Positions 30,608 to 41,874 of a stretch of DNA of 64,000 nucleotides are shown here, in pieces. Origin of the DNA: Buchnera aphidicola (Microlophium carnosum) (lineage in GTDB: Bacteria > Pseudomonadota > Gammaproteobacteria > Enterobacterales > Enterobacteriaceae); NCBI GenBank assembly GCA_011752475.1, contig CP048747.1, positions 124,001-188,000 of the forward strand. The letters run 5' to 3'. The position numbers were made by a program, and so were the translations under genes. Position 1 is the first letter of the stretch; each line of letters opens with the position of its first letter. The notes beneath the pieces were generated by a model that searched no databases, had not been told where the DNA came from, and saw nothing but the letters and a program-made list of their open reading frames with translations.

Positions 30608-31417
30608 TTACAATGATAGTACATCTTTCATTTCAAATAGACCGAGGTTTTTTTTGTGAATCCATATAGCTGATTGTATAGCACCTTGAGCAAAAGATAT
30701 TCTATTCGACGCGGTGTGAGTAATTTTAATTTCTTCACCAGAACTAGAAAACATAATAGTATGTTTTCCAATAATATTTCCTGCACGTACAATAGAAAAC
30801 CCAATTTTTTTTGTTTCTCTGATTCCAGTTATTCCTTTTTTGTAATATATAGAGTGTTTATTTAAATCCCAATGCATTACTTTTGATATTACTTCTCCCA
30901 TTGCTAAAGCTGTACCTGAAGGGGCATCGATTTTATTTCGATGATGATATTCAATAATATCGATATCAGAATTTTTTCCTATAATTTGAGCGGTTTTTTC
31001 AATTAATTGAAACAGTAAATTTATTCCTATACTAAAATTGGATGATATAATCATAGCAATGTTTTGAGAGTATGACTTTACAGTATTCATTTCTTCTCTT
31101 GAAAATCCAGTTGTACCAATAATAATATTTTTTTTAAATTTATTACAATATTGCAAATACTGTAATGTACTACTAGGTTTAGTAAAATCAATTAAAACAT
31201 CAAAATCATGTTTTTTTATATTTAATATGTCGCTAATGAGGACATCCATTTTTCCTATTTTAAGAATTTCACCAATATCTTTTCCAATTAGTGGGTGACT
31301 TGTTTTAACTAAAGCTGTTGTCAAATATGCATGTTTATTTTTTTGTATTTCTTTAACGAGCATTTGACCCATGCGACCCATAGGACCAGTAACTGCAATA
31401 CGAGTTTTCTTATTCAT
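30608..31417 (-). CDS. dapB: 4-hydroxy-tetrahydrodipicolinate reductase
   Basis: NAD(P)H-dependent step of the lysine and diaminopimelate pathway. 269 residues (E. coli 273). N-terminal nucleotide-binding turn TGPMGRMGQM, catalytic EYHHRNKIDAPSGTA with the two histidines and lysine. Overlaps the end of ispH by 8 bases, so the two are co-transcribed; rihC, between them in E. coli, has been lost. Confidence 0.97.
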   Translation of the reverse strand: MNKKTRIAVTGPMGRMGQMLVKEIQKNKHAYLTTALVKTSHPLIGKDIGEILKIGKMDVLISDILNIKKHDFDVLIDFTKPSSTLQYLQYCNKFKKNIIIGTTGFSREEMNTVKSYSQNIAMIISSNFSIGINLLFQLIEKTAQIIGKNSDIDIIEYHHRNKIDAPSGTALAMGEVISKVMHWDLNKHSIYYKKGITGIRETKKIGFSIVRAGNIIGKHTIMFSSSGEEIKITHTASNRISFAQGAIQSAIWIHKKNLGLFEMKDVLSL

Positions 31418-32381
31418 TTTTTTTATCCGTATAATCTAAAATTGTTTTTATATTTAATAGTTTTTTGGGTATTTTAAAAACTTTTTTCTCTTTAATACCT
31501 ATCATTTCTATTGCTTTTTTAGCACCTAGTGTTTGTAAATATTGAATTACTTCTGTGACTAATATTTCTGGTGTAGAAGCACCAGCTGTAATACCAATAT
31601 AATTTCTATTTTTTAACCATTTTTTTTTGATATCAAAAAAAGAATTGATAAGCTTAGTAAATGTACCAGTTTCTTTCCCTAATTCTGCAAGTCGGTTAGC
31701 ATTAGAGGAATTTTGTGAACCTACTACAAATATTATATCAGTTATTCGAGATAGTTGACGAACTGCTATTTGACGATTAGTTGTTGCATAACATATATCT
31801 TCTTTAATAGGACCAGAAATTCTTGGAAACTTGTTTTTTAAAGCAGTAATAATATTTTTTGTATTGGTAATAGACAAAGTAGTTTGTGTAACAAAATTTA
31901 ATTTTTGATGATTTTTAACAGATAAATTATTTACATCTTCTACAGATTCAACAAGATATATTTTTCCATTTTTATTATCGTATTGTCCTAATGTACCTTC
32001 TACTTCAGGATGTCCCTTATGACCAATGAGAATTGTTTCTATTCCTTTATTGCTAGATTTTGATACTTCTATATGTACTTTTTTTACTAATGGACACGTG
32101 GCATCGAGTATAATTAATTTTTTTTTTATTGCTTCTTGTATAATTTGTTTTGATACACCATGTGCAGAAAAAATGACTATGGAATGATCTGGAATTTGTG
32201 TAATCTGTTCAACAAAAATAGCGCCTTTTCGACGTAATTCATTTACAACATATTCATTGTGTACAAGTTCATGTCTGATATAAACTGTTTTTTTATAAAT
32301 GTTTAATGCGTTTTCGACTATTAAAATTGCTCTTTTAACACCTGCACAAAAACCTCGGGGGTTAGTTAATATAATATTCAC
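31410..32381 (-). CDS. ispH: 4-hydroxy-3-methylbut-2-enyl diphosphate reductase
   Basis: Last enzyme of the MEP isoprenoid pathway, a 4Fe-4S protein. 323 residues (E. coli 316). The three cluster cysteines are in PRGFCAGVKRA, DATCPLVKKVH and DICYATTNRQ. Lies 50 bp after lspA; fkpB, which separates them in E. coli, is missing. Confidence 0.98.
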   Translation of the reverse strand: MNIILTNPRGFCAGVKRAILIVENALNIYKKTVYIRHELVHNEYVVNELRRKGAIFVEQITQIPDHSIVIFSAHGVSKQIIQEAIKKKLIILDATCPLVKKVHIEVSKSSNKGIETILIGHKGHPEVEGTLGQYDNKNGKIYLVESVEDVNNLSVKNHQKLNFVTQTTLSITNTKNIITALKNKFPRISGPIKEDICYATTNRQIAVRQLSRITDIIFVVGSQNSSNANRLAELGKETGTFTKLINSFFDIKKKWLKNRNYIGITAGASTPEILVTEVIQYLQTLGAKKAIEMIGIKEKKVFKIPKKLLNIKTILDYTDKKNE

Positions 32382-32431
32382 TGTCGTGATCTCCAGAATA
32401 TATATTAATAGTGATTAAATATTATATAAAA

Positions 32432-32926
32432 CTATTTGATTCTTGATATTGAAGAATTTATTCGTATAAGCATCATAATTCCAATAAAAATACTACAATC
32501 AGCTATATTAAATGTAGCAAAATGCCAATTATTGATATGTACATCAATAAAATCTATTACGAATCCATAAATAATTCGATCTATTAAATTACCGATTGCA
32601 CCTGCAAGAATGAAAGAATACGCAGTGATTTTTTTGATGTCTTTATCTTTTAATTTGACAATAATTCTGATTATTACAAATATAGTAACAAAACTAATGA
32701 TGCATAAAAACCATATTTGCCAACCTCGTTGATCAGACAAAAAACTAAATGCTGCACCATAATTATGTACATGAAAAAAATTTAATATTGAAAAAATATG
32801 TTTTATTTCATATATTTTAATAGATTTTGCAACCCAATATTTGGTAGATCTATCTATAATAAGAATAAGAATTATTATAGTTATATAAATCCAGTTTTTT
32901 GATTTTTTAAAATATTTATTTTTCAT
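32432..32926 (-). CDS. lspA: Lipoprotein signal peptidase
   Basis: Inner-membrane aspartyl protease that removes signal peptides from prolipoproteins. 164 residues as in E. coli, four hydrophobic segments, catalytic aspartates in GNLIDR and FNIADCSIF. Its ATG shares one base with the ileS stop codon, showing tight coupling. Confidence 0.97.
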   Translation of the reverse strand: MKNKYFKKSKNWIYITIIILILIIDRSTKYWVAKSIKIYEIKHIFSILNFFHVHNYGAAFSFLSDQRGWQIWFLCIISFVTIFVIIRIIVKLKDKDIKKITAYSFILAGAIGNLIDRIIYGFVIDFIDVHINNWHFATFNIADCSIFIGIMMLIRINSSISRIK

Positions 32927-35748
32927 TATATAAATATACGTTTTTCACCAGTTCCTGTAGTGTTTGAAACACAGCGATTACAAATCTTACTATTTTTTAT
33001 ATGGTTTTTAGAAAAATTAAAGTAGTGCCAACATCTTAGACATTTTTCTCCTTTTATTTTTTCTAAAAATATTTTTAAATATGGAATAGTTTTACTTTTT
33101 TTAACATTTTTAGGAGCTGTATAATACAATTTTATTTTTGTCTTAGATGTTAAAAAGATAAATTTTATCTCTTTTCCTAATATTTTTAATTTATTGAATA
33201 ATTCAGGTAAAACATATAAAACAATTGAAGCTTCAAGTGAATTATTAATGGTTTTTTTTTGTATTTCTTCTTCTAAAAATTTATTTATTTCGCTTTTTAT
33301 ATTAATAATTTCATTCCAAAATTGATAATTAAATAATTCATCTTGATCTAAATGAAATAATTTGTCAAACCACTCTTCCATAAATACGTATTGAGAATGG
33401 TTTTCTGGTAAGTAACTCCATATTTCATTAGCAGTAAAAGATAGTATTGGTGCTATCCATCTTACAAGCGAATTAATTATATAATATATAGCTGTTTGAG
33501 AACTACGTCTTTCTTGACTATTTTCTTTTAATGTGTATTGTCTATCTTTTATAATATCAAGGTAAAAAGAGCTCATCTCTATAGAACAAAAATACATTAA
33601 ACGTTGTACTACTGCATGAAAATTGTAATTTTTATATAACTCAATAATTTCTTCTTGAACTATTTTAGTTTGTCCTATAGCCCACTTATCTAAAAAAATC
33701 ATATCATCTTTAGGTATTATATTTTTTTTGGGATCAAAATCACTAATATTTGCTAACATAAAACGTGCTGTATTTCTAATTCTTCTATATATATCTGATG
33801 AACTCTTTAATATTTCATGAGAAATTGAAATGTCATTAGAGTAGTTAGAAGCAGCGACCCATAATCTTAAAATATCAGCTCCTAATGTGTTGACTACATC
33901 ATTAGGACTAATAGTATTACCTATAGATTTAGACATCTTTTGTCCTTTTCCATCTACAACGAATCCATGCGTTAATACTTGAGAATATGGTGCTTTTTTA
34001 TTAATTAATGTTGATATTATTAATGAAGACATAAACCAACCTCTATGTTGATCTGATCCTTCTAAATACATGTCTGCATTTTTTTTAGTATAGTTTTGAT
34101 TGTGATATGTTATCGAAGTATGTGTATTTCCTGATTCAAACCATACATCTAATATATCTAAAACTTTTTCATATGACTGATATTCTTCACCTAGTACTTC
34201 TTTTACATTTATATTCCACCATGCTTGTATTCCCTCTAATTCTACTTTTTTTGCTACTTTTTCCATTAAAAAAAAAGTATCAGGATGAATCTTTCCTGTT
34301 TTCTTGTGTATAAAAATTGACATTGGAACACCCCATTTTCTTTGTCTTGAAATGCACCAATCGGGTCTTTTTCTAATCATTTCTCCTATTCTTAATTCCC
34401 CCCATGCAGGTATCCAGGATACTGTTTTTATTTCTTTTAATAATTTATAACGTAATTTTTTTTGATCTATGTTTATAAACCACTGTGGAGTAGCTCTATA
34501 TATAATTGGACTCTTATGTCTCCAACAATGTGGATAACTGTGCAGTAGAGATTCATGATGAAATAATGTATTATTTTCAATAAGTAGTTCTATAATAATT
34601 GGATTTGCTTTTAAAACATTTAGACCATTTAATTTAGGATGTATGTCAGGGATGTAATCTCCTTTAAAATCTACTAAATTACTTGTTTTTATATTATATT
34701 TCTGACTAACTATATAATCATCTACTCCATGATCTGGTGCTGTATGAACAGCTCCTGTACCTGCTTCAAGAGTTACGTGTTTTCCTAAAATAATAGGCAA
34801 GTCAATATTTTTTAAAAATGGATGTAAAACTTTTATTTTTTCTAAATTCTTTCCTTCAATAGAACTTATTTTTATCCATTTTTTTATTTTTAATATATCT
34901 AGTATATTTTTAACTAACTCTTTTGCTATAATTAAATTAAATTTTTCAGTTTCTATTAATTGGTATTTGAAATTTGGATGTATTGAAATAGCTTTACTAG
35001 ATGGAAGAGTCCATGGTGTTGTTGTCCAAATAAGTAGATAGGTTTCTTTTTTATTAAATATTTGAAAGTGAAATAACTTTTCTATAATTGTTTTTTTTTT
35101 AAATTTAAAACCAACTATAATTGCGTCTGATTGTTTCTTAGAATATTCAATTTCTGCTTCTGATAGTGATGAAGAACATTGAAGACACCAGTGTATAGGT
35201 TTAAAATCTTGATATAAATATTTTTTTTTGATAATTTTAGATAGGGTTCTGATTATATTTGCTTCATTTTTAAAGTTCATCGTAAGATGAGCATTTTTCC
35301 AATCACCTATCACTCCTAATCTAATAAAGTCTTTTTTTTGTTTTTCAACTTGATCTTGTGCATATTCTCTACATTTTTTTTGAAACTTTGAAGTCGATAT
35401 TTTTTTCTGATTAAGGTTAATTTTTTCTTCAACTTTTTGTTCGATCGGTAATCCATGACAATCCCAAGATGGAATATAAGGTGCGTCAAAACCTGACAGA
35501 TTTTTAGATTTTATAATAATGTCTTTTAAAATTTTATTTACTGCATGTCCAATATGAATATTTCCGTTAGCATATGGTGGACCATCGTGTAGAAAAAATA
35601 TTTTTTTTTCTTTATTTTTTTTTCTTATTAATTCATACAAATTTTTTTGATACCAATCTTTCAATATTTCTGGTTCTTTTTGTGCAAGATTTCCTCGCAT
35701 AGAAAATTTTGTTTTAGGTAAGTTTAAAGTTTTTTTATAATTATCCAT
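32926..35748 (-). CDS. ileS: Isoleucyl-tRNA synthetase
   Basis: Charges tRNA-Ile. 940 residues (E. coli 938). Class I signatures: [18 protein letters not shown] (HIGH) near 58-75 and KMSKS in [12 protein letters not shown] near 600. The CP1 editing domain is intact: WTTTPWTLP (threonine-rich peptide) and [11 protein letters not shown] with the key histidine and aspartate. The C-terminal zinc finger has CLRCWHY and CNRCV. In contrast to ThrRS and PheRS in this window, editing seems kept. Overlaps ribF by 8 bases. Confidence 0.98.
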   Translation of the reverse strand: MDNYKKTLNLPKTKFSMRGNLAQKEPEILKDWYQKNLYELIRKKNKEKKIFFLHDGPPYANGNIHIGHAVNKILKDIIIKSKNLSGFDAPYIPSWDCHGLPIEQKVEEKINLNQKKISTSKFQKKCREYAQDQVEKQKKDFIRLGVIGDWKNAHLTMNFKNEANIIRTLSKIIKKKYLYQDFKPIHWCLQCSSSLSEAEIEYSKKQSDAIIVGFKFKKKTIIEKLFHFQIFNKKETYLLIWTTTPWTLPSSKAISIHPNFKYQLIETEKFNLIIAKELVKNILDILKIKKWIKISSIEGKNLEKIKVLHPFLKNIDLPIILGKHVTLEAGTGAVHTAPDHGVDDYIVSQKYNIKTSNLVDFKGDYIPDIHPKLNGLNVLKANPIIIELLIENNTLFHHESLLHSYPHCWRHKSPIIYRATPQWFINIDQKKLRYKLLKEIKTVSWIPAWGELRIGEMIRKRPDWCISRQRKWGVPMSIFIHKKTGKIHPDTFFLMEKVAKKVELEGIQAWWNINVKEVLGEEYQSYEKVLDILDVWFESGNTHTSITYHNQNYTKKNADMYLEGSDQHRGWFMSSLIISTLINKKAPYSQVLTHGFVVDGKGQKMSKSIGNTISPNDVVNTLGADILRLWVAASNYSNDISISHEILKSSSDIYRRIRNTARFMLANISDFDPKKNIIPKDDMIFLDKWAIGQTKIVQEEIIELYKNYNFHAVVQRLMYFCSIEMSSFYLDIIKDRQYTLKENSQERRSSQTAIYYIINSLVRWIAPILSFTANEIWSYLPENHSQYVFMEEWFDKLFHLDQDELFNYQFWNEIINIKSEINKFLEEEIQKKTINNSLEASIVLYVLPELFNKLKILGKEIKFIFLTSKTKIKLYYTAPKNVKKSKTIPYLKIFLEKIKGEKCLRCWHYFNFSKNHIKNSKICNRCVSNTTGTGEKRIFI

Positions 35749-36709
35749 TTTTTTCTCTTTTTTCTATATAGTGTTCATGAGTTTTAAAATATTTCTTAAC
35801 TATTAAAATATCTTTAACAATTTGATTTTTTAGTTTTTTTGTTGAAGAAAAAACTTGTTCATCACGTATTTTTTTATATATAAAAACTTCTATATCTTTT
35901 CCATATAAATTTATTTCTATATCGAATAAGTGAACTTCAAGTAATGTGTGTTTTTTAGTATTTGAAAAACTAGGTTTAATTCCAATATTAGATATTCCTA
36001 TAGCATTTTTATTTAAAAAATAGCTGATTTTGACTGCATATACTCCATTAGTTAATGGAAAATTTTTTTTTAAAAGTATATTAGCCGTAGGACAATTTAT
36101 TGTTCTTCCTATTTTATTTCCATGAATAACTCTTCCAGATATACTAAATGTACGACCAAGAAAAAGAGAAGCTAGTTTTATATTGTTTTCAGAGAGAGCT
36201 TTTCTGATATTCGTACTACTAATTTTTATATTTTTTTTATACAAGGATTTGATTTTTATAACATCAAATTGATATTGATTGGCTAATTTTTTTAAAAGAT
36301 TAATATCTCCGTTTTTTTGAAATCCAAATCTAAAATCATCTCCTATTACTATAAATTTTACATGTAGTTTATTTATTAGTATATTTATGATAAAATCTTC
36401 TGCACTTAGAGATTTGAAAGATTTATTAAATCTAATACATAATATTTTATTAAAATTATAAGAAGCAATACGTTTGACTTTTTCACGGAATTGTGTAATT
36501 CGGAAAGGAGCATCATTTTTTCTTAAAAATTCTAGTGGTTGGGGTTCAAATAAAATAATTATAGTTGATAATTTATATTTTTTACCTGTTTCATTTGTGT
36601 GTAAAAATAATTCTTGATGTCCTAAGTGTACTCCATCAAAGTTTCCAATAGTAATAACTGAATTAGTATTTATTTCCTTAATATTGTGAATACCTCGTAT
36701 AATCTTCAT
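35741..36709 (-). CDS. ribF: Bifunctional riboflavin kinase/FAD synthetase
   Basis: Converts riboflavin to FMN and FAD. 322 residues (E. coli 313). N-terminal nucleotidyltransferase domain with [16 protein letters not shown] (about 20-36) and [11 protein letters not shown]-terminal flavokinase domain with [11 protein letters not shown] and NGVYAVKI. First gene of the ribF-ileS-lspA-ispH-dapB run on the minus strand; diverges from rpsT. Confidence 0.97.
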   Translation of the reverse strand: MKIIRGIHNIKEINTNSVITIGNFDGVHLGHQELFLHTNETGKKYKLSTIIILFEPQPLEFLRKNDAPFRITQFREKVKRIASYNFNKILCIRFNKSFKSLSAEDFIINILINKLHVKFIVIGDDFRFGFQKNGDINLLKKLANQYQFDVIKIKSLYKKNIKISSTNIRKALSENNIKLASLFLGRTFSISGRVIHGNKIGRTINCPTANILLKKNFPLTNGVYAVKISYFLNKNAIGISNIGIKPSFSNTKKHTLLEVHLFDIEINLYGKDIEVFIYKKIRDEQVFSSTKKLKNQIVKDILIVKKYFKTHEHYIEKREKNG

Positions 36710-36837
36710 TGTTAAGTTAACCTTATTAAATAAAGTAAATTACATTGAAAATTTTTTTTATATAATATTTTTAGTATATTCATTAATGTCTTTTTTTCAA
36801 ATAAATGTTTAATTTTTTAAAATTTTAGAGGTAGAAA

Positions 36838-37107
36838 TTGGCTAATATAAAATCTGCTAAAAAAGATGCAGCAACATCTGAAAAACGTCGGAAACAAAAT
36901 GCTAGTCGACGTTCTATGATTCGTACTTTTATAAAAAAAGTACGAACAGCTATCATATCTGGAAATAAAGAAAAAGCAGAAGATGCATTTAAAAAAATGC
37001 AACCTATTATTGACAGTCATGTAAATAAAGGTTTAATACATAAAAATAAAGCTGCACGATATAAATCTAATTTTTCATTAAAAATTAGCAGAATATGTAA
37101 AATATAA
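36838..37107 (+). CDS. rpsT: 30S ribosomal protein S20 (UUG start)
   Basis: Binds the 5' domain of 16S rRNA. 89 residues (E. coli 87), starting [20 protein letters not shown] after the initiator. The start is TTG at 36838 with AGAGGT six bases before it; no ATG is available near the N-terminus. E. coli rpsT also starts with UUG, which is tied to autoregulation there. Converges on dnaJ across a palindrome. Confidence 0.97.
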   Translation: MANIKSAKKDAATSEKRRKQNASRRSMIRTFIKKVRTAIISGNKEKAEDAFKKMQPIIDSHVNKGLIHKNKAARYKSNFSLKISRICKI

Positions 37108-37120
37108 CTTTTTTAATAAT

Positions 37121-37144
37121 ATTGCTTCTAATATTAGAAGCAAT
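37121..37144. terminator. Palindrome between rpsT and dnaJ
   Basis: Perfect 24-base palindrome with arms ATTGCTTCTAAT and ATTAGAAGCAAT in the 50 bp gap between two convergent genes. It can fold as a hairpin on both strands. The T content after it on the plus strand is moderate (ACTTTATAATATTTTA), so it probably ends rpsT and perhaps dnaKJ transcripts. Confidence 0.7.
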
Positions 37145-37157
37145 ACTTTATAATATT

Positions 37158-38294
37158 TTATCTTGTTAAGTCATCAAAGAATCTTTTGACTCCATCAAAA
37201 AATCTTTTAGAACGAGGGCTATTTTTTTCACCTCGGAAACCATTAAAACTATTACCTAATTCATGTAAAAGATGTTTTTGTTGTTCATTAAGATTTACAG
37301 GTGTTTCCACAACAACACGACATAATAAATCACCTTGATTTCTATTTTGTACAGATTTTACTCCTCTTCCACGAATTCGGAAGAGCTTTCCTGATTGTGT
37401 TTCATGTGGTATTTTTAGTTTCACTCTACCATCTAGTGTAGGAACCTCTATTTCTCCTCCTAATGCAGCCATTGTAAAATTTATTGGTACTTCACAATAT
37501 AAATTATTTTCTTCTCGTTCAAAAATAGGATGTTTTTTAACTGTAATTTGCACATAAAGGTCACCGGATTGTGCACCATTGGAACCAGCTTCTCCTTCAT
37601 TATTCAAACGAATTCGATCATTAGTATCGACACCTGGTGGGATTTTAACTGATAATGTTTTATATGTTTCAATTCGTCCTTGTCCACGGCATAAATTGCA
37701 GGGATCAGTAATCACTGAACCTTTACCATGACATGTAGGGCATGATTGTTGTACGGTAAAAAAACCTTTTCTAATATGTATTTGACCTTTACTATGACAT
37801 GTAGAACATGCACGAGGTTTAGTTCCTACTCTTGCACCACTCCCATAACATGTTTTACATTTTTGAAGAGTTGGAATATGAATTTCCTTTTTTATTCCTT
37901 TTACTGCTTCTTCTAATAATATTTCTATATTATAGCATAAATCAGCTCCTTTTTTAGATCTTTGAGTTCTATTTCCACCAAAAATATCTCCAAAAACATC
38001 TCCAAAAATATCTCCAAAATCTGCGGAACTGGTAAAAGTACTGCTATATGTGTTATTAGACTGACCATTTTCAAAAGCTGCATGTCCGTATTGATCATAT
38101 GCGCTTCTTTTTTCATCATTAATCAAAATTTCGTAAGCTTCTTTTATTTCTTTAAATTTTCCCTCAGCAGTTTTATCTCCTTGGTTGCGATCAGGATGAT
38201 ACTTCATTGCAAGTCGTTTATACGCTTTTTTAATTTCACGTTCTTCAGCTGATTTTGGAACTCCCAAAATTTGATAGTAGTCTTTTTTTGCCAT
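37158..38294 (-). CDS. dnaJ: Chaperone DnaJ (Hsp40)
   Basis: Stimulates DnaK ATPase and delivers substrates. 378 residues (E. coli 376). J domain (1-70) with HPD in KYHPDRNQG, a phenylalanine and glycine-containing linker (about 70-120), four zinc repeats [24 protein letters not shown] and CNLCRGQG (about 145-215), and the C-terminal substrate domain. Lies 112 bp downstream of dnaK with a GC-rich hairpin between. Confidence 0.98.
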   Translation of the reverse strand: MAKKDYYQILGVPKSAEEREIKKAYKRLAMKYHPDRNQGDKTAEGKFKEIKEAYEILINDEKRSAYDQYGHAAFENGQSNNTYSSTFTSSADFGDIFGDVFGDIFGGNRTQRSKKGADLCYNIEILLEEAVKGIKKEIHIPTLQKCKTCYGSGARVGTKPRACSTCHSKGQIHIRKGFFTVQQSCPTCHGKGSVITDPCNLCRGQGRIETYKTLSVKIPPGVDTNDRIRLNNEGEAGSNGAQSGDLYVQITVKKHPIFEREENNLYCEVPINFTMAALGGEIEVPTLDGRVKLKIPHETQSGKLFRIRGRGVKSVQNRNQGDLLCRVVVETPVNLNEQQKHLLHELGNSFNGFRGEKNSPRSKRFFDGVKRFFDDLTR

Positions 38295-38327
38295 TCTTAC
38301 TTACTCTTCCTGATTTAAAAATAATTA

Positions 38328-38357
38328 CACGGGCGTAGATAAGATTCTACGCCCGTG
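38328..38357 (-). terminator. GC-rich hairpin between dnaK and dnaJ
   Basis: Perfect 12 bp inverted repeat CACGGGCGTAGA (38328-38339) and TCTACGCCCGTG (38346-38357), loop of six. Seven of twelve pairs in the stem are G-C, exceptional in this DNA. On the minus strand it is followed by TAATTATTTTTAAA, so it may be a partial terminator or a processing/stability element that sets DnaK above DnaJ. Confidence 0.75.
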
Positions 38358-38406
38358 CTAGTTTAAAGTCTGTAATAATTACTTTTTAATATTTTATTAA
38401 AATTGA

Positions 38407-40320
38407 TTATTTTTTGGGATCTTTTATTTCTTCAAACTCTGCATCTACAACGTTTTCGTCTTTTTTACTAGACGATGTATCTTCATTTTTTTTGTTTTCT
38501 TCTGATTTTTTTTGATTGATTTCTGTGAGCATAGAGGATAATTTTAGAAGATTTTGTATATTTTTTTCAATATCAGATTTATTTTCTCCTTTTAACGTTT
38601 TTTCTAATTCATCTAAAGCTAATTGAATATTTTTTTTATTTTCTTCTTCGATTGTATCTTTATTGTCATTTAATTGTTTCTTCACACTATGAACTAATTG
38701 ATCACCTTGGTTTCTTGTTTGAATCAATTCTTCAAATTTTTGATCGGCTTCAGAATTAGCTTCTGCATCATTTACCATTTTTTTAATTTCTTCTTCATTT
38801 AGTCCAGAAGATGCTTTTATAGTAATTTTTTGTTCTTTTCCTGTTTTTTTATCTTTTGCAGATACATGTAATATTCCATCAGAATCAATATCAAATGTCA
38901 CTTCAATTTGTGCTGTTCCTCTAGGTGCTGGTTCAATTCCATCTAAGTTGAATTGTCCTAACGATTTATTGTCTAATGATCTTTTACGTTCACCTTGTAA
39001 TACATGTATAGTTACTGCTGATTGATTATCTTCTGCTGTTGAAAATATCTGACTATGTTTAGTAGGAATAGTAGTGTTTTTAGTTATGAGTGAAGTCATT
39101 ATACCACCCATAGTTTCAATTCCTAGTGATAAAGGAGTCACATCTAGTAATAAGACGTCTTTAACATCGCCAGAAAGTACTCCACCTTGTACTGCAGCTC
39201 CAACTGCGACAGCTTCATCTGGATTGACATCTTTTCTAGGTTCTTTGCCGAAAAAATCTGCTACTTTAGCTTGAACCATAGGCATTCTAGTTTGACCACC
39301 AACTAATATTACATCATGAATATCTGATATTGATAATCCTGCATCTTTTAATGCAACTTCTAATGGTTTAATAGAACGAATTATTAAATCTTCTACTAAA
39401 GATTCTAATTTTGCTCGAGTGACTTTGATGTTTAAATGTTTAGGACCATGAGCATCTGCTGTAATATACGGAAGATTTACATCTGTTTGTTGTGCAGATG
39501 ATAATTCTATCTTTGCTTTTTCTGCAGATTCTTTTAATCGTTGCATAGATAATGGATCGTTTCTTAAATCTATTCCTTGTTCTTTTTTAAATTCTGTTAC
39601 TAAATAATTAATTAATCTACTATCAAAATCTTCTCCTCCAAGATGTGTGTCTCCATTAGTAGCAAGTACTTCAAATGTTTTTTCTTTATCAACATCATCA
39701 ATTTCAATAATAGATATATCAAAAGTTCCACCACCTAAATCATAAACAGCTATTGTTCTATTTCCTTGTCCTTTATCTAAACCATAAGCAAGTGCTGCGG
39801 CTGTTGGTTCGTTGATAATTCGTTTTACTTCTAGTCCTGCAATTCTTCCAGCGTCTTTAGTAGCTTGACGTTGAGCATCATTAAAATATGCAGGAACAGT
39901 AATAACAGCTTCTTTTATTGTTTCTCCTAAATAATCTTCTGCAGTTTTTTTCATTTTTTTCAATACTTCTGCAGAAATTTGAGGAGGTGCCATTTTTTTG
40001 TTTTTTACATCAATCCATGCATCACCATTGTCAGAATTTACAATTCTATAGGGCATAATTTTTATATCACGTTGTACTTCATCATCTTGAAATTTTCTAC
40101 CAATTAAACGTTTTATGGCAAACAGTGTATTCTTTGGATTAGTTATAGCTTGACGTTTAGCGGGTTGTCCTACTAAAACTTCTCCTTCTTGAGTATACGC
40201 AATAATCGATGGTGTAGTACGGTCACCTTCTGCATTTTCTAAAACACGTGGTTTGTTGCCATCCATAATGGCAACACAAGAGTTGGTTGTTCCCAAGTCA
40301 ATACCAATAATTTTACCCAT
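38407..40320 (-). CDS. dnaK: Chaperone DnaK (Hsp70)
   Basis: Major ATP-dependent chaperone. 637 residues (E. coli 638). Actin-like ATPase domain (1-385) with [12 protein letters not shown] and [14 protein letters not shown], linker [16 protein letters not shown], substrate domain, helical lid, and the C-terminal [14 protein letters not shown] close to the E. coli tail. AGGAG lies before the ATG, and a sigma-32 promoter lies about 130 bases upstream. Diverges from the nuo operon. Confidence 0.99.
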   Translation of the reverse strand: MGKIIGIDLGTTNSCVAIMDGNKPRVLENAEGDRTTPSIIAYTQEGEVLVGQPAKRQAITNPKNTLFAIKRLIGRKFQDDEVQRDIKIMPYRIVNSDNGDAWIDVKNKKMAPPQISAEVLKKMKKTAEDYLGETIKEAVITVPAYFNDAQRQATKDAGRIAGLEVKRIINEPTAAALAYGLDKGQGNRTIAVYDLGGGTFDISIIEIDDVDKEKTFEVLATNGDTHLGGEDFDSRLINYLVTEFKKEQGIDLRNDPLSMQRLKESAEKAKIELSSAQQTDVNLPYITADAHGPKHLNIKVTRAKLESLVEDLIIRSIKPLEVALKDAGLSISDIHDVILVGGQTRMPMVQAKVADFFGKEPRKDVNPDEAVAVGAAVQGGVLSGDVKDVLLLDVTPLSLGIETMGGIMTSLITKNTTIPTKHSQIFSTAEDNQSAVTIHVLQGERKRSLDNKSLGQFNLDGIEPAPRGTAQIEVTFDIDSDGILHVSAKDKKTGKEQKITIKASSGLNEEEIKKMVNDAEANSEADQKFEELIQTRNQGDQLVHSVKKQLNDNKDTIEEENKKNIQLALDELEKTLKGENKSDIEKNIQNLLKLSSMLTEINQKKSEENKKNEDTSSSKKDENVVDAEFEEIKDPKK

Positions 40321-40450
40321 TATTAAAATTTCTCCTAATTTAATATTTTGATAAATTGGGTTTGCAACCTTTATGCGGCCATTTTTTTGGCTGTTAATAA
40401 GTTACATGAGTTTGTATTGTTCTTTACATCTACGATGTTGAATGATTATT

Positions 40451-40478
40451 AGATGGGGTCGCTTTTTCGCTCATCAAG
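40451..40478 (-). promoter_or_regulatory. Sigma-32 (RpoH) heat-shock promoter of dnaKJ
   Basis: Reading on the minus strand: -35 CTTGATG (40478-40472), 13-base spacer, -10 CCCCATCT (40458-40451). This matches the heat-shock consensus (CTTGAAA, 11-15 bases, CCCCATNT) and closely resembles E. coli dnaK P1. The untranslated leader would be about 120 bases. Confidence 0.92.
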
Positions 40479-40659
40479 GGTTAAGAGCAAAAAAAATAAA
40501 GTTTTAGCAAACTATAATTTAAATATAAGTTTTTTTATTTGTTAAAAATAACATATTCGATAACATATTTAATGTTATAGTAAATTTTATTTTTATACAG
40601 TTTAAGTAGATAAAATAATTTATATTTTAGAATAATTTTTAAGTTTTCAGGAGAAATTT

Positions 40660-41046
40660 ATGTTGATACACACAGAAACAGTTAATGAATGTTTAGCCTT
40701 TTTTATTTTTATCATTTTTGCTTTAGGGTTATGTTGTTTTATGCTTTTGTTTAGTTGGATTCTAGGTGGTAAATCTTCATCAAGATATAAAAACACTCCT
40801 TTTGAATCAGGGATTGTATCAACGGGAAGCGATCGTATTTATTTTTCTGTAAAATTTTATTTAATTGCTATGTTTTTTGTTATTTTTGATGTTGAAGCAC
40901 TTTATTTGTATGCTTGGTCTGTTAGTATAAAAGAAACTGGATGGGTTGGATTTAGTGAAGCTTTTATGTTTACAATGTCTCTTTTACTAGGATTATTTTA
41001 TTTAATCCGTATTAAGGCATTAAGTTGGGCATCTTCAAATTACTAA
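40660..41046 (+). CDS. nuoA: NADH-quinone oxidoreductase subunit A
   Basis: Small membrane subunit of complex I at the junction of membrane and peripheral arms. 128 residues with three hydrophobic helices; the conserved loop KNTPFESGI and acidic helix [13 protein letters not shown] are present. AGGAG precedes the ATG. First gene of the nuo operon; its promoter must lie in the 340 bp region shared with dnaK. Confidence 0.97.
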   Translation: MLIHTETVNECLAFFIFIIFALGLCCFMLLFSWILGGKSSSRYKNTPFESGIVSTGSDRIYFSVKFYLIAMFFVIFDVEALYLYAWSVSIKETGWVGFSEAFMFTMSLLLGLFYLIRIKALSWASSNY

Positions 41047-41102
41047 TAATATTTTATGATATTAATAATATAATAATATATTTTACTTTCATGAGGTATA
41101 AA

Positions 41103-41777
41103 ATGAATTATACTTTGACTAAAGTAGATACTAATAAAAACAATAAAAAATATCCAAAACAAACTGTTGAGTCTGTTTCAGATCCCATCAAAGAATATTT
41201 AAAAAAAAATATTTTTATGGGTAAAATAGCTCAATTGTTGCATAAATTAGTTAATTGGGGACGTAAAAATTCTCTATGGCCTTATAATTTTGGCTTATCT
41301 TGTTGCTATGTAGAAATGGTTTCTGCTTTTACTTCTGTACATGATATTGCACGTTTTGGATCCGAGGTATTGCGTGCGTCTCCTAGACAAGCTGATGTAA
41401 TGGTAATTGCAGGTACACCATTTATCAAAATGGCTCCCGTCATACAAAGATTATATGATCAAATGTTAGAACCAAAATGGGTTATTTCTATGGGTGCATG
41501 TGCTAATTCTGGAGGTATGTATGATATTTATTCTGTTGTTCAAGGAGTTGATAAATTTTTGCCAGTTGATATTTATATTCCTGGTTGTCCGCCTCGTCCG
41601 GAAGCATATATGCAAGCTTTAATGTTATTGCAAAAATTAATTCATGAAGAAAGAAGACCATTATCTTGGATAATTGGCGAACAAGGTGTGTATCATAAAA
41701 AAATGTTATCTGAAAAAGTTAAAAAAAGAAGTAAAATCATTAAGATTGTTAATCTTCCAACTCCAGAGAAAATTTAA
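41103..41777 (+). CDS. nuoB: NADH-quinone oxidoreductase subunit B
   Basis: Peripheral-arm subunit holding cluster N2, which reduces quinone. I use the ATG at 41103 (MNYTLTKVD, as in E. coli), giving 224 residues (E. coli 220), with GAGGT before it; the frame is open upstream into nuoA without homology. N2 cysteines: [17 protein letters not shown] and PGCPPRPEA. Confidence 0.97.
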   Translation: MNYTLTKVDTNKNNKKYPKQTVESVSDPIKEYLKKNIFMGKIAQLLHKLVNWGRKNSLWPYNFGLSCCYVEMVSAFTSVHDIARFGSEVLRASPRQADVMVIAGTPFIKMAPVIQRLYDQMLEPKWVISMGACANSGGMYDIYSVVQGVDKFLPVDIYIPGCPPRPEAYMQALMLLQKLIHEERRPLSWIIGEQGVYHKKMLSEKVKKRSKIIKIVNLPTPEKI

Positions 41778-41874
41778 TTGTATAATTAAAAAAATATAAA
41801 TTGCTTTAATATGACTAACTTTTGCTTAGATAATAATATTATCATATTTTTAAACTAAGTATAGTGAGAGATTC

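Noticed and set aside
32926..35748. Loss of editing in IleRS, to match ThrRS and PheRS
   Set aside because: The CP1 editing motifs WTTTPWTLP and [11 protein letters not shown] are intact.
36817..37020. Open frame antisense to rpsT
   Set aside because: Shadow of a conserved coding gene; no homology and no ribosome binding site.
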